A stretch of 64,000 nucleotides of DNA from Rhizodiscina lignyota (lineage: Eukaryota > Ascomycota > Dothideomycetes > Aulographales > Rhizodiscinaceae): positions 2,728,001 to 2,792,000 of the forward strand of contig ML978123.1 in the NCBI GenBank assembly GCA_010015805.1, read 5' to 3'. The notes under the pieces were generated by a model. The model saw only the letters and a list, made by a program, of their open reading frames with translations, searched no databases and was not told where the DNA came from. Made by a program: the position numbers and the translations under genes. This document shows, piece by piece, positions 11,962-21,401 of the stretch (position 1 is its first letter; every line of letters begins with the position of its first letter).

Positions 11962-13039
11962 TCACACGTCTCCTACCCACCCATAGACTATGCCCACAAT
12001 GGCACTGGCCGCAACCCAGAGTGCTGCCCACCCTGCTGCACCGGCACTCTCAGCACCATCTATAGTCACAAAGGTACGCATCCAGCAGTTCGCGCCTTGC
12101 ATAGCCAGAAGCACACCAACTCTCCTTAGAAGAACCTTCGTTCTAAAGCTCCAGCCCCAGACATTGTGGACGAACGTCTCGCCTAGAGATGCGGTCTCCG
12201 GGTTAAATGCAGTCTTCTTTATGTCCCCGAGATTTGGTTGCGCAGCTGTTGATGGATCAAAGAGGAAAGTACGCGCCGACCAGCCGAGTGGAATTGCGCA
12301 AGCGATGAGAGAAGGTAGAACGGTCGTATGAGCGATCTCGAAGGATCGCAAACCGTCGAAGTGCGATGCGAGGAATGCGGGGAGCCACGTTGAGTAGGAG
12401 CCGTAGACAGTCACCGCGTAAATGCCTGCCGCAAGGACGATGTTCAGCGTTATAATTGAGACATCATTTATGATATCTTTGTTCGGAACAGCGGACTTTG
12501 GTGCCGCTGCATTGTGAGCAGGAGCCTTCGGACGGAGTAATTGGAATGGTAAGGCAAGCGCAAGGACATCGACAGAGAGACAAGTTGCTGATGTTGTCCA
12601 GGTGATTTGATAGAACGTGGTGAGGAAGTAGAAGAAGGGACCGTGCGTCAGAATCGTGAGGGCGGCCAGGTCGATATCTGCACATCAATGAAATGTCAGT
12701 CATTAATAAATATGGCCTGAAGTAGCTTCAATCGGCGCGATCACAGAAGTACATACAGTCAAACTTCAGATACCACCCCACCGCAAGTTCTAAGATCTTG
12801 AAGCCCAGAAAGGCCGCAGGTTGCCAGGGCTCTGTAAGCGTTCTGCTTACTTTCGATAGTTCATAGTTTGATAGAGGCGCGACGAATTCGTAAAGAAAGG
12901 TGTGGATGGAGAGACTGATGAAGGCCAACAGAGGGAATCGCAACAGTGCAGGCAGCCGTGACGCAGGAATGGGAGGTTTTCCTGCATTCGTAGGAACGAC
13001 AGCGCTGTCGCGCTGAAGCATTTCTTTACGCGAAACCAT
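11962..13039 (-). CDS. Multispanning membrane protein of unknown function
   Basis: Two exons, 13039-12757 and 12677-11962, joined across a 79-bp intron (GTATGT...TGTGCAG) in phase 1; 332 residues. I count about seven hydrophobic segments, for example LLRFPLLAFISLSIHTFLY, FFYFLTTFYQITW, IITLNIVLAAGIYAVTVYG and WAALWVAASAIVGIVYGW. Polar loops lie between them. No signal peptide or catalytic motif is evident. The ATG at 13039 starts MVSRKEML; an upstream TTG-initiated extension is unlikely in a fungus. I do not recognise the family. It resembles many fungus-specific integral membrane proteins of the endomembrane system. Function unknown. Confidence 0.7.
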
Positions 13040-13340
13040 CTTTGGGCTGATTGAAAGAGTGACAAAGGAAATCAGGCAGACCAAGAGCTTGACTTGCGCG
13101 CAATGTGGGCGTCGGTGTGCTGATGAGGCGAAAGTAAGTGGCTGGCAGGGAAACGGAGGTCAAAGCTCAAGCTCTCTCGGAACTTTAACACTACGTCATG
13201 CATCGCGAATTTCCGTTTGCAAACAGAAGAACTTCTATTTCGATTTCCGTTTATTCAAAAGGCTAACAGTATAATGAACTTAAAGGGACCAATCATATGA
13301 GCCTCAAACTCCGAATACATGTCTCCACAAAGTTAGACCG
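13040..13340. other. Intergenic spacer
   Basis: 301 bp between the start of the membrane-protein gene and the stop of the next minus-strand gene. No supported feature. Confidence 0.3.
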
Positions 13341-14192
13341 TTACTGTGGTGGCACCCAATTCCGGAAGAATCCTGCCATTGTCTCGAGCATCATTTCCAT
13401 AGTCTGAATGGACTGTTGCATTTCACGTGTTTTAGCTTGCAATTCTTCAATCTGGATATCGTAACTCGGATGAGAGTGGTCAGGTCGTGCCGCTCCTGGA
13501 TCGCTCGCTCGTGGAGTAGACGGTGGAGTAGGCAGACCTCCTTGCTCAGTTGCCCGCGGAATCGTCGAAGAATGGCCAGAGCCAGTTGGAAGCAGAGCCG
13601 TGTACAAACCGTCTTCATCATCGGGCGCTGGAGATGCCCGAGGTGGTCTGTAATTTCCTTGCCTTGTACCATCTTCCCTCCCCGTCCCTCTGGAATTATC
13701 TAGATTCGAAGGGCCAGCTCTCGATGCATGACCTGAGGGGCCGCCGTTCCTTTGAGATGAAGGGCCAGATGAATGGTTTGAAGAGCTAGGATTTGAACCA
13801 CGTTGCCGCCGTAGTCGTCGTATGCGATTTTGCCAAGTGTGAACAATGTCATTATGTTGTTGTTGATCCCTATGGTGGTCTCGGAGACACAGCATTTTGT
13901 CTGCCAAGTCGAAAAGAAGTTGCTGCATGGCTGGATCTGTAGGACGTAGGGCCATCCGTCTGAGGCGCCGTAATATATGTCTAGCAAGATCAATGTTGGA
14001 ACGCTTGATCTGCCTCTGGCATCGGCGACCCAAGGATGTTGCGTAGCCGACACAGCTCCACCCTTCTGTCGCCGGATTGTGCATCCGGAGTTGGTCCGCT
14101 GCGTCCCACGGTTCGGCCTCGTGCAGTGGCCTGCTAGCATCTGACGGTGTCACTGTCGAGGACCCATAAGATCGCTGAGATGCGTTAGACAT
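13341..14192 (-). CDS. Unrecognised Arg-rich protein with C-terminal coiled coil
   Basis: Single-exon frame of 283 residues starting MSNASQRSYGSS. The N-terminal block (about 40-130) is the ordered part: GWSCVGYATSLGRRCQRQI, then Arg-rich helices (LARHILRRLRRMAL), then a His/Gln stretch. The middle (about 140-235) is low-complexity Ser/Pro/Gly/Arg. The last 45 residues (LQAKTREMQQSIQTMEMMLETMAGFFRNW) look like an amphipathic helix or coiled coil. The two Cys sit 14 residues apart with no further Cys/His pattern, so a zinc site is not supported. I recognise no family. It may be a lineage-specific fungal protein. Evidence for coding is the long frame with biased composition and the ATG. Confidence 0.5.
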   Translation of the reverse strand: MSNASQRSYGSSTVTPSDASRPLHEAEPWDAADQLRMHNPATEGWSCVGYATSLGRRCQRQIKRSNIDLARHILRRLRRMALRPTDPAMQQLLFDLADKMLCLRDHHRDQQQHNDIVHTWQNRIRRLRRQRGSNPSSSNHSSGPSSQRNGGPSGHASRAGPSNLDNSRGTGREDGTRQGNYRPPRASPAPDDEDGLYTALLPTGSGHSSTIPRATEQGGLPTPPSTPRASDPGAARPDHSHPSYDIQIEELQAKTREMQQSIQTMEMMLETMAGFFRNWVPPQ

Positions 14193-15014
14193 CTTGCAAG
14201 GCCGTGCAAGTCAGTGCAATGCAACCGGACGAAGCGTCGAAGACCATGGTTATCTATAGCACAGAACTTGGCTCACATTTTATAGGGATGGTAGCCTTGT
14301 CGGTACCACAGCTGAAGGTACCCAACGCAGTACTATCCATGGGTCTTCACTCACCTTCTCCATCTATCGAGTACTTCGATCCTCCTCCCAGACCTTCGGG
14401 TTGCTCAAGGCGAGCAATTGGAGCCAGCAGATCTGGTCACCGTGTTGCCTATGCAGGAGCTGACGCCATCTCCACACGACGGTCTGAACGGTTCCAGCTG
14501 CTCTTTCGGAGAAGTTCCTGACGGTGTTCTCAAGCCACGAATAATGCCGCAACGTCTACACGGGTCTATAATTTGACTCACAATGAATCTTTTGGCTCTC
14601 GATGAACGATATATCGTAGTTCCATCTATTTCTATGAGCACCCACAGTCTGGCTCATCGTGGCAGTGCAGGGTTGGCAAGAGGACATGGGGGTGGTGGGA
14701 AGTTTTTGTCGAGATGTCCGCCAAAGCGATAGGAAAATCGACAGCCAACATGACGCTCGCTTCTGAAATGTTTCCAGAATCTCGTATTTTTAGATTAATC
14801 GAACCTATGGAATGTGAACGAAGATAGAAGCCACCGCCAAGGGGTAGGTGTGGCTTGAGGCTTTGAGACGATGATAACGCATTCTCTGTTTCAAAGAAAC
14901 CTCGTGACTAAAATCGATACTTCCACGCTATGCAATATCTTTGAGAAGCCATTGGAATCTTAGGAGCCATGAGAGAGAGAGAAACCGACCGAAAGACAAA
15001 GTTAGCCAGACCCC
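14193..15014. other. Intergenic region between two minus-strand genes
   Basis: 822 bp. It contains short open frames on both strands without recognisable protein. It should contain the promoter of the 13341-14192 gene and the 3' end of the DUF3074 gene. Confidence 0.3.
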
Positions 15015-17219
15015 TTACGCCTGCCCACCCACCAGGTCCTCACCCCCACGTGCATCTTCTTTCTCCTTCTGCCTTCCTCTGATACTCTCCATGCTTGCAG
15101 CACTGCCAACACTCGTGCCCCTCCTCTTCAAGCCTTTCTCACCAGCAAGCTCGTCCCGGACTTGTTTTAGTGCACTCACACCGTAGTCGCTTCGCCCCAT
15201 CTTCGCCACCAGCCTCGTATTCTCCTTCTGCAGCTCACCAATCTGGTCTCTCAGAATCTTGTTCTCCTGCTCAAGCACCTCCATGCGCTGTCTAAAATCA
15301 TCTCGCTCGCGAGTGGTCTTGGTTAGAACGTCCTTCTCTGCTTCTTTGCGTGCACGCGCCTCCATCTTCCTCGTCTCTTTCTCCTTGCGTTCTTCCAGCT
15401 TGCGTAACTCGCGCTGGTGCTTCTCTTCCCGCTTCTTGATTTCGCGCTCATGTCGTTCTCGCGCTTTGGTTGCATCTCCCTCTGATTTTGTCGCCGCCGC
15501 CTGTTGCGCTTTTTCCTGCTTCTCGCGAGACGTGGCGAGTTTATCGTCTAGCTGACGTTTCTTGGCGTCAATCTTTGCGAGCTCCTTTTCGTGGGAAGTG
15601 AGAGATTTGCTGTCGGAGGACTTGGAAGGGGCTGGAGAAGTTGCTGAGTCGATGGATTTACCGGAAAGTGATGTTGATGTTGAGGCGCGATCATCCGGTC
15701 CTAGGGACCTTCCCACTGGTGTCTGGTCTCGCTGATGTTCCGTAAGGGATTCAGTTCCGTCGCCTGCAGTGTAAAATGGCTCAGCCGATGCAAAAGAGTC
15801 CAGTGATGATGTTTCGGTCGTATCGTCCTCATCGTCCTCATCATCGTGATCCTCATTTTGCGCCTTGGGAAAAGTACCAGGCAAGTTATCCTTGACAATG
15901 TCGGGAGTGAAGTTCGCAATACCATCAAGGGTCTCTTCCAATCCCAGGGCATGCGTAACTTTCGAAACGATACCATTCTCCTTAGTATCGCTGTCCTCGT
16001 CAGTGATGATTGCCGAACGATCCATGTCTTTGTTGACTCCAGCGACGAAGCTTTGATGGAGTGAGGAATAAGACGGGCGCCGTCCTTCTTGATACGCTTC
16101 TGTCTCCTCTTGAGCTTTGACTTCATCATCTGATTCAAAGTCTTCTCTTGCGCAAGCCCAGTCAAGAAATTTCACTGCATCTGCGGCAATACTCGGAGGT
16201 GTACCGCGATCCACCAAAAATCGAGGTATACCACCACCAGGGTCACTGCGAGTCACCATTATCCATTCCACAGGATTCAGCTCCGGATCATCTCCGGGCA
16301 AAGGCCTATCCACCATCTCTCCTTTCGCATCGTTGCCTCTAGATTCTGCAAAGCCAATAGTACTCCCTCTTGGTCGACCTGGTGACTTTTCTCTAGTAGC
16401 CCTGTCTAATAGATCTGTCGTTGAGCGAGCCTTTGCAGGTGAGAGCGGTATTTCGCGTATGATTTCGACCGATTCGTACTGTCCCCTAACCAGTCCTTGC
16501 CGTGGTGGCGCCTCTGGATGCTGAATGGGGATCGATACAAGCATGTAGTGCCGCGGTATTATGTTTTGTCCATCGACCTTTACAGCTGAGCAGTCTGTGA
16601 GGCCATTGTCCGTCGTGAGATGAAGTGTCACGAAATCTCTGGGAGACGTCGGCGGAGGAAACTTCGCAGAAAGCTCGTAGACTTCCATCTTGCCAAGGCC
16701 TTCCACCTCTTGCATCTCTAGCACCCTGTCTCCACCGATACCTCTTATACTGCCTTCTCCAGCGCCCCCTTGAACGGCAAGACTCTCTGGAAACTCTCTC
16801 TGCATTGCTCTTTTCCACTTTGCGAAGCCCAAGCCCTCGTGCACACTTCTTCTTGCAAACCACGCTCCGTGCCTATCATGTCCCGCCATTTTGAACACGC
16901 TCACTCCCAGCGGATTGTCTCTGGCATTCAATCTCATCGGCTTTCCCCATGCTTTCTGCAGTTCTTCTTGTGCGGGTACGGGAGGCGGTAATCTTGCGGT
17001 TGAAGCAGTCATTTCCGACGCTTTTGTGGCGCCATTGGGATCTGACCGAGAGCGCTTAGCGCTTGAGAACTCATCGCCGCCTGGCGGTTGAGGTACGGAG
17101 TTGACGATGATCTCTGCTTGGGAGAAGCAGTCGCGGAGGTAGACAGCGAGGTCGTTGACGGGAACATCGGAGAATTGGATGGGTCGGAGGGATTCGAGAG
17201 CAGTGTGTAGTTGAGACAT
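15015..17219 (-). CDS. DUF3074 (START-like) protein with C-terminal coiled coil
   Basis: Single-exon frame of 734 residues. Residues about 90-350 form the DUF3074 domain, a START/Bet v1-like fold predicted to hold lipid. Landmarks are WGKPMRLNARDNPLGVSVFKM, GAWFARRSVHEGLGFAKW, FPPPTSPRDFVTL and NPVEWIMVTRSDPGGGIPRFLVDRGTP. An acidic, Ser-rich linker follows (about 370-540, with a run of Asp/Glu). A long Lys/Glu/Arg coiled coil covers about 555-690 (EREIKKREEKHQREL and similar). The order of domain then coiled coil is usual for this fungal family. The ligand is unknown. The ATG at 17219 starts MSQLHTALESLRPI, the expected beginning. Confidence 0.85.
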   Translation of the reverse strand: MSQLHTALESLRPIQFSDVPVNDLAVYLRDCFSQAEIIVNSVPQPPGGDEFSSAKRSRSDPNGATKASEMTASTARLPPPVPAQEELQKAWGKPMRLNARDNPLGVSVFKMAGHDRHGAWFARRSVHEGLGFAKWKRAMQREFPESLAVQGGAGEGSIRGIGGDRVLEMQEVEGLGKMEVYELSAKFPPPTSPRDFVTLHLTTDNGLTDCSAVKVDGQNIIPRHYMLVSIPIQHPEAPPRQGLVRGQYESVEIIREIPLSPAKARSTTDLLDRATREKSPGRPRGSTIGFAESRGNDAKGEMVDRPLPGDDPELNPVEWIMVTRSDPGGGIPRFLVDRGTPPSIAADAVKFLDWACAREDFESDDEVKAQEETEAYQEGRRPSYSSLHQSFVAGVNKDMDRSAIITDEDSDTKENGIVSKVTHALGLEETLDGIANFTPDIVKDNLPGTFPKAQNEDHDDEDDEDDTTETSSLDSFASAEPFYTAGDGTESLTEHQRDQTPVGRSLGPDDRASTSTSLSGKSIDSATSPAPSKSSDSKSLTSHEKELAKIDAKKRQLDDKLATSREKQEKAQQAAATKSEGDATKARERHEREIKKREEKHQRELRKLEERKEKETRKMEARARKEAEKDVLTKTTRERDDFRQRMEVLEQENKILRDQIGELQKENTRLVAKMGRSDYGVSALKQVRDELAGEKGLKRRGTSVGSAASMESIRGRQKEKEDARGGEDLVGGQA

Positions 17220-18146
17220 GGCGCGAATAAGTAGTCGAGTTGACCAGCCGTGTAAGGCTAAAAGGCCGTTTAGAGGGGAGGTGGAGAATGTGGACGCTGC
17301 TATCGCGTGCTGGCAGCTCCGTGTGGTACCGATCGCAAGCGATACGTCATGAAGGTGAAATAATCGGAGTTGGCGACATCTACTACGTTCAAAGGAATAT
17401 CAGGAAGACGGATTGGTAGGAATCTGAGGAGGAAGTTCAAGGAACCGTCGGGCGTGTTGCAGGATGCAATTGTTTGAATGTTGATGTATGCAGCCCCACA
17501 AGTGGGCACCAGCGGTGCGGTAACGCCACAGACGTCGTGATTGTTCCTAGAAAGGCTAGGAAAGATCAACCTTGTTCTAACTCTATCTCCCTTCGACCTT
17601 GGATCTTCAATTATTTCTCGTGACGTCTCTCTGATATCAATTCAAATTTATACATATCGGGAATGAGCAGCTTCTCGCCTTCATTTTAAGCTCGAGACAT
17701 GACTTGCGAATACGTCAAAGGCAATTTCTTTCGGCCGACTAACCGGCACAGTTATATTGCGAACCCGACTCGTGCGTACCCTATATATGAAACTCCTACG
17801 TCACGATCTATAGCCTTCTTGTACAATTGTGGACAGTTTGGGAGACCTTTGAGGCCCCTACTCTCAAGCTTTTCGTAATATCATTTGAGAAGAACTCAAT
17901 CTACACATGTGAGTCGCAAGCATATGTACCGGCACACCGACTTAACGACACTTCGAACTATTCCCGGAAGTCCGTCAGCTCCACCGTGAGCAGCGATGTT
18001 AGTCATAAGGAATGACCCTGATACTAGCGTCAAGTCACTCTTTCTTGAATTTCATTTTGAACAATCACAGATTCACTTCTCTGCCCCTTTCTCAAGTATT
18101 CAATCGAGTTATTATTGCTGCAAATTTGACTCATCTTCACCTCAGC
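17220..18146. promoter_or_regulatory. Divergent intergenic region, DUF3074 gene / racemase homologue
   Basis: 927 bp between two divergent starts. An in-frame ATG at 18012 would lengthen the racemase homologue by 45 residues, but those residues have no family counterpart. No other gene is supported. Confidence 0.35.
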
Positions 18147-18857
18147 ATGTCCAAAGTCAAAACTCTAGGGCTCCTTGGCGGCCTCACATATCAAGCAACA
18201 ACGATCTACTACAACCTCATCAACTCACATGTCCGCGCCACCCTTGGGAAACGCCACTCCGCTCCACTCATCCTGCACTCCTTCGACGCAGAAGTGATGC
18301 TCTCCTACGCCCAAAAGGGGGACTGGGCTCCCTTCGGCGCCGCCATGGCGACAGCATCAAAAAATCTTGAAGCATCCGGAGCCGATGCAATCGTCATCAC
18401 TGCAGTCCTGCCGCACAAGGTGTACGATGACGTGGTGGCTGCGGTGAGTAAGAATTGCCCTGTCCTGCATATCGCGGACATGACGGCGAAAGACATCCTC
18501 GCAGCAGGGAAGACGAAAGTTGCACTGCTTGGTGCAAAAGATGTCATGGAGGCGGACTTTATTAAGGGACGTCTATCAAAAGATCATGGCTTGGAGGTAT
18601 TTGTGCCAGACGAGGCGGGAAGAAATGAGGTAAATAGGTTGATGTACGATGAGGTCGCTGCGGGGATCGTGAAACCGGAGACCAAGGCATTTATCAAGAG
18701 GACTGCTGAAAATTTGGTGAAGCAAGGTGCGGAATGTCTGATCCTAGGCTCAACGGATTTGGGATTTGTGCTGCAAGAGGGAGATCTCGACGTGCCCATG
18801 TTCACCACTGCAGTATGTCATGCAAGGGGAGTAGCCGAATGGGCGCTTCAAAGTTAA
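18147..18857 (+). CDS. Asp/Glu racemase-family protein lacking both catalytic cysteines
   Basis: Intronless, 236 residues from the ATG at 18147 (MSKVKTLGLLGGLTYQATT), the usual family start. The fold is well kept: LGLLGG at the N-terminus, HSAPLILHS, HKVYDDV, VLHIADMTAKDI, KVALLGAKDVMEADF and a C-terminal ILGSTDLGF. In active racemases the first catalytic Cys lies in a CTNTxHK-like motif and the second in LGCTE. Here the first motif reads TAVLPHK (Thr at residue 85, no Asn-Thr) and the second reads GSTD (Ser at 202). Cofactor-independent two-cysteine racemisation should therefore be lost. The protein may bind an acidic substrate or catalyse something else. The frame is intact and not obviously decaying. 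Confidence 0.85.
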   Translation: MSKVKTLGLLGGLTYQATTIYYNLINSHVRATLGKRHSAPLILHSFDAEVMLSYAQKGDWAPFGAAMATASKNLEASGADAIVITAVLPHKVYDDVVAAVSKNCPVLHIADMTAKDILAAGKTKVALLGAKDVMEADFIKGRLSKDHGLEVFVPDEAGRNEVNRLMYDEVAAGIVKPETKAFIKRTAENLVKQGAECLILGSTDLGFVLQEGDLDVPMFTTAVCHARGVAEWALQS

Positions 18858-18935
18858 ACATGTGCTAAAGAATCGAAGTATGTACAATGGCATAATATAC
18901 AATGACATAATGAATCAACGGTGCAAGGTACTGTT

Positions 18936-20663
18936 TCATTTACCCTTCTCATTGTCTTCTTTCTTCTCTACCTTAAACGTGATTTCCCGCTCGAGGGCGC
19001 CTATTGGAAGCCAGCTAGAGATATTGTATTTCCCGTTATTCCACAAATCCTTGATAGTAAGCTCTCGAGTCCTGCCGAGGCTTTCAATGTCTCCGATCCG
19101 ATCCAGAGTCTTCTCGAGATGCTCGTCAAATCCTTCCTGGGCGCACACTTCGCGGAACGCGTTCATCATGGGTACGGAGTCTAGTCAAGTTAGGTATCAA
19201 TAACCACTGTAAACCATGGAACCAGACATACCCGCCCTAACCATGGCGTTTGAGTCAATGGTGAATACGTTGATATGGTCGTAGCTCTGGATGAAATCTG
19301 CTCGTGTCATAACCTGCCGGGCCTCGTGCAGAGGAATCTCTGGCAACATATGCCCTCTCTCTAGATCGTACGTCTTCTCCATTTCCTTTTCTTTATCAAC
19401 AAGAGCCTTGGCCAAGACCATCGCAGCTGAAGCGTATTTTTGCTGGTCCATCACGTCGTCGTCCATTTCCGCGCCAAGTATCCAACATTGGTTCAGGAAC
19501 CATGTCTTTTCCGTTCGATTGATTTCATCGCACACAGCAAGCATGTCCTTCGCTTTCGCCACGCGGTTTAGGAAGTTCAGACGGCCCCCAACCTTGTCGT
19601 AGACCTTTTCGAGTATTTCAGGTGAAGGTATTTCTCCATAATATTTCAGGCGATAGTTCTGTAATGCGAAGAGCGCCTTCATTTTACCCAAATCTCCGAC
19701 CCTAGTGACTTGCATTCTGGTCGCCAAATTCTTTAGCCGCTCATACACCCAGTAATCATCGCTGTTCAGAACTACCGTACAGAGGTTGCTGGCAGCCCAT
19801 TGTTCCGCACGCTGTTGTATTAGTTCCAGCAGGTCCTTGCCATCATCGTCATTCCGTAAGAGATGGACACTATTGATGATCATGATGATCGGTCTGCCTT
19901 TCGCTTCGCGCCTCTTGATTGCTACTTTCTCAAGCTTGTTGAAAGCGCGCTCAATGTCAAGCAACGCGCCGCCTTCTCTTGGTCCACGTATGCTGAACAA
20001 AGCGCCGATGTTGTCCTCGTGATATTCGAAGTCCAGCGCTTTGCCGAGCCGGACGCGGAAAATCTCCAAATCAGAGTGCGCTTCAAACATGGCGCAGCCC
20101 TCTCCATCGACCTTGAACATTGCGTCCAGGAGCATACTGGACTTGCCAGTGCCCTTCTCCCCGATCAGCAGATGATAGTGGCCCACGTCATCGCCTCGCA
20201 CGATTGCGTCGATTTTGTCCTGCTCTCCGCGTTGAATCCAGTGTTCCCTTAGGCGGCCAGACTCATCATCTTCGGGCAGACCAGTTGGAGATGAGGACTT
20301 CCCTTTTGCTGCGAGCTCGAGGACAGGATCGCCGGGGTCGAAGGCGTGCTCCATCTTCTTGAGAATGAGAGTTTTGTAATAGACGGTGTAGCTGTATCCG
20401 ACAAGGCCCAAGATCGATATTGACGCAAGAGTCGTCATGGCGGACTCGAACATTTTGAAAGCCGTGCCTTTCCATTTTCTTGATGGATCTTGCGACTCAT
20501 CGTAGCCATCGTCTGCCGGGTTGGTGTTGGGGTCGGGAGATGGTGGCTGTACCAACCATCTCCTGAAAACGAAAGGAGATTGCTGCCTTGCAGCACTGAT
20601 AGGAGACAAGAATGGACGAAAGCTCCGGGCTTGAGAAGTTGTAAGGGAAATATTTCGTCTCAT
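18936..20663 (-). CDS. Mitochondrial inner-membrane AAA+ ATPase with C-terminal winged helix
   Basis: Two exons, 20663-19232 and 19180-18936, with a 51-bp intron (GTATGT...ACTAG) in phase 1; 558 residues. The start at 20663 begins MRRNISLTTSQARSFRPF, a typical mitochondrial presequence; the longer frame needs a TTG. One transmembrane segment lies near 75-98 (TTLASISILGLVGYSYTVYY). A P-loop ATPase domain follows: Walker A GEKGTGKSS near 166-175, a beta strand RPIIMIINSVHLL in the Walker B position (Asn rather than the usual acid), and a sensor-like region VVLNSDDYW. The last 150 residues are helical and fit the winged-helix tail of a fungal AAA family. The specific role is unknown. Its start lies 738 bp from that of CLU1, in divergent orientation. 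Confidence 0.8.
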
Positions 20664-21401
20664 TGATGATGTTTCGGCCAATTGCGACTGAGCCGAAACA
20701 GGCGAGGAGAGTCTCAGGGGCCAGGGGTATCGACAAACGGAATGTTCGGATGAGCACAGTGCTTAGGAAAGGACATCGACATTGCAGAGCTTAGAAAGAA
20801 ATCGAGAAGAGCCAATTCGACAGCTGCTAGATAGCTGCTCGAAGAGTGCAGGACAGTGATAGGCCGCAGGAATTGGAAAAGGATAGTTTGCGCGACTGCC
20901 CGTCTTGGACTCTTGGCGGATCTTCAGCCTCACCCGAGCGCCCGAGATAGAACCGGACATGGCCGAGGTGGCGTATTGTAAACAATCCCGGCCGAGGGCG
21001 CGAAGTCGCAGCGAACTGGAGCAAAAGATAGTGGACATCTTGTAGAACGGGTGCATTATCGGAGATGAGCAATTGCCTGCATTCTTGTGTGAATCACACG
21101 ACAGCTGACTAGCTCGCTCGCGCCCATTGGAAGGGGATAGTATCCGGGGAAGCTTGCGGCCCTTGTGTCCGAGGGCACCCGTGAACTGCACGGAGCTCTC
21201 CTATGGCTACCCTAGCTCAAAAGTCGGCGCGCGAGAAACATTTTCTTGAATTCCAACACTCCCTTCTCCGCATCAATTGCTGTATTATATACCCGCGTGC
21301 TCCCTGTACAATATAGATTTCTCTTCCACCTCTTCTGGGACGCCTCTCATTTATCGTCTTTTGCGTGTAGCCTCCCCGTAGCCCCGAATTTGTTTTCCGC
21401 C
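20664..21401. promoter_or_regulatory. Divergent promoter region, AAA+ gene / CLU1
   Basis: 738 bp between divergent starts of two genes for mitochondrial biology. A 142-codon minus-strand frame (20763-21191) has a presequence-like stretch (MSTIFCSSSLRLRALGRD) but overlaps another open frame on the same strand and matches no family I know. I do not call it a gene. Confidence 0.35.

Noticed and set aside
20763-21191. 142-codon minus-strand frame between the AAA+ gene and CLU1 with a presequence-like part
   Set aside because: It lies in a divergent promoter, overlaps a second frame of similar length on the same strand, and shows no family or splice continuation.
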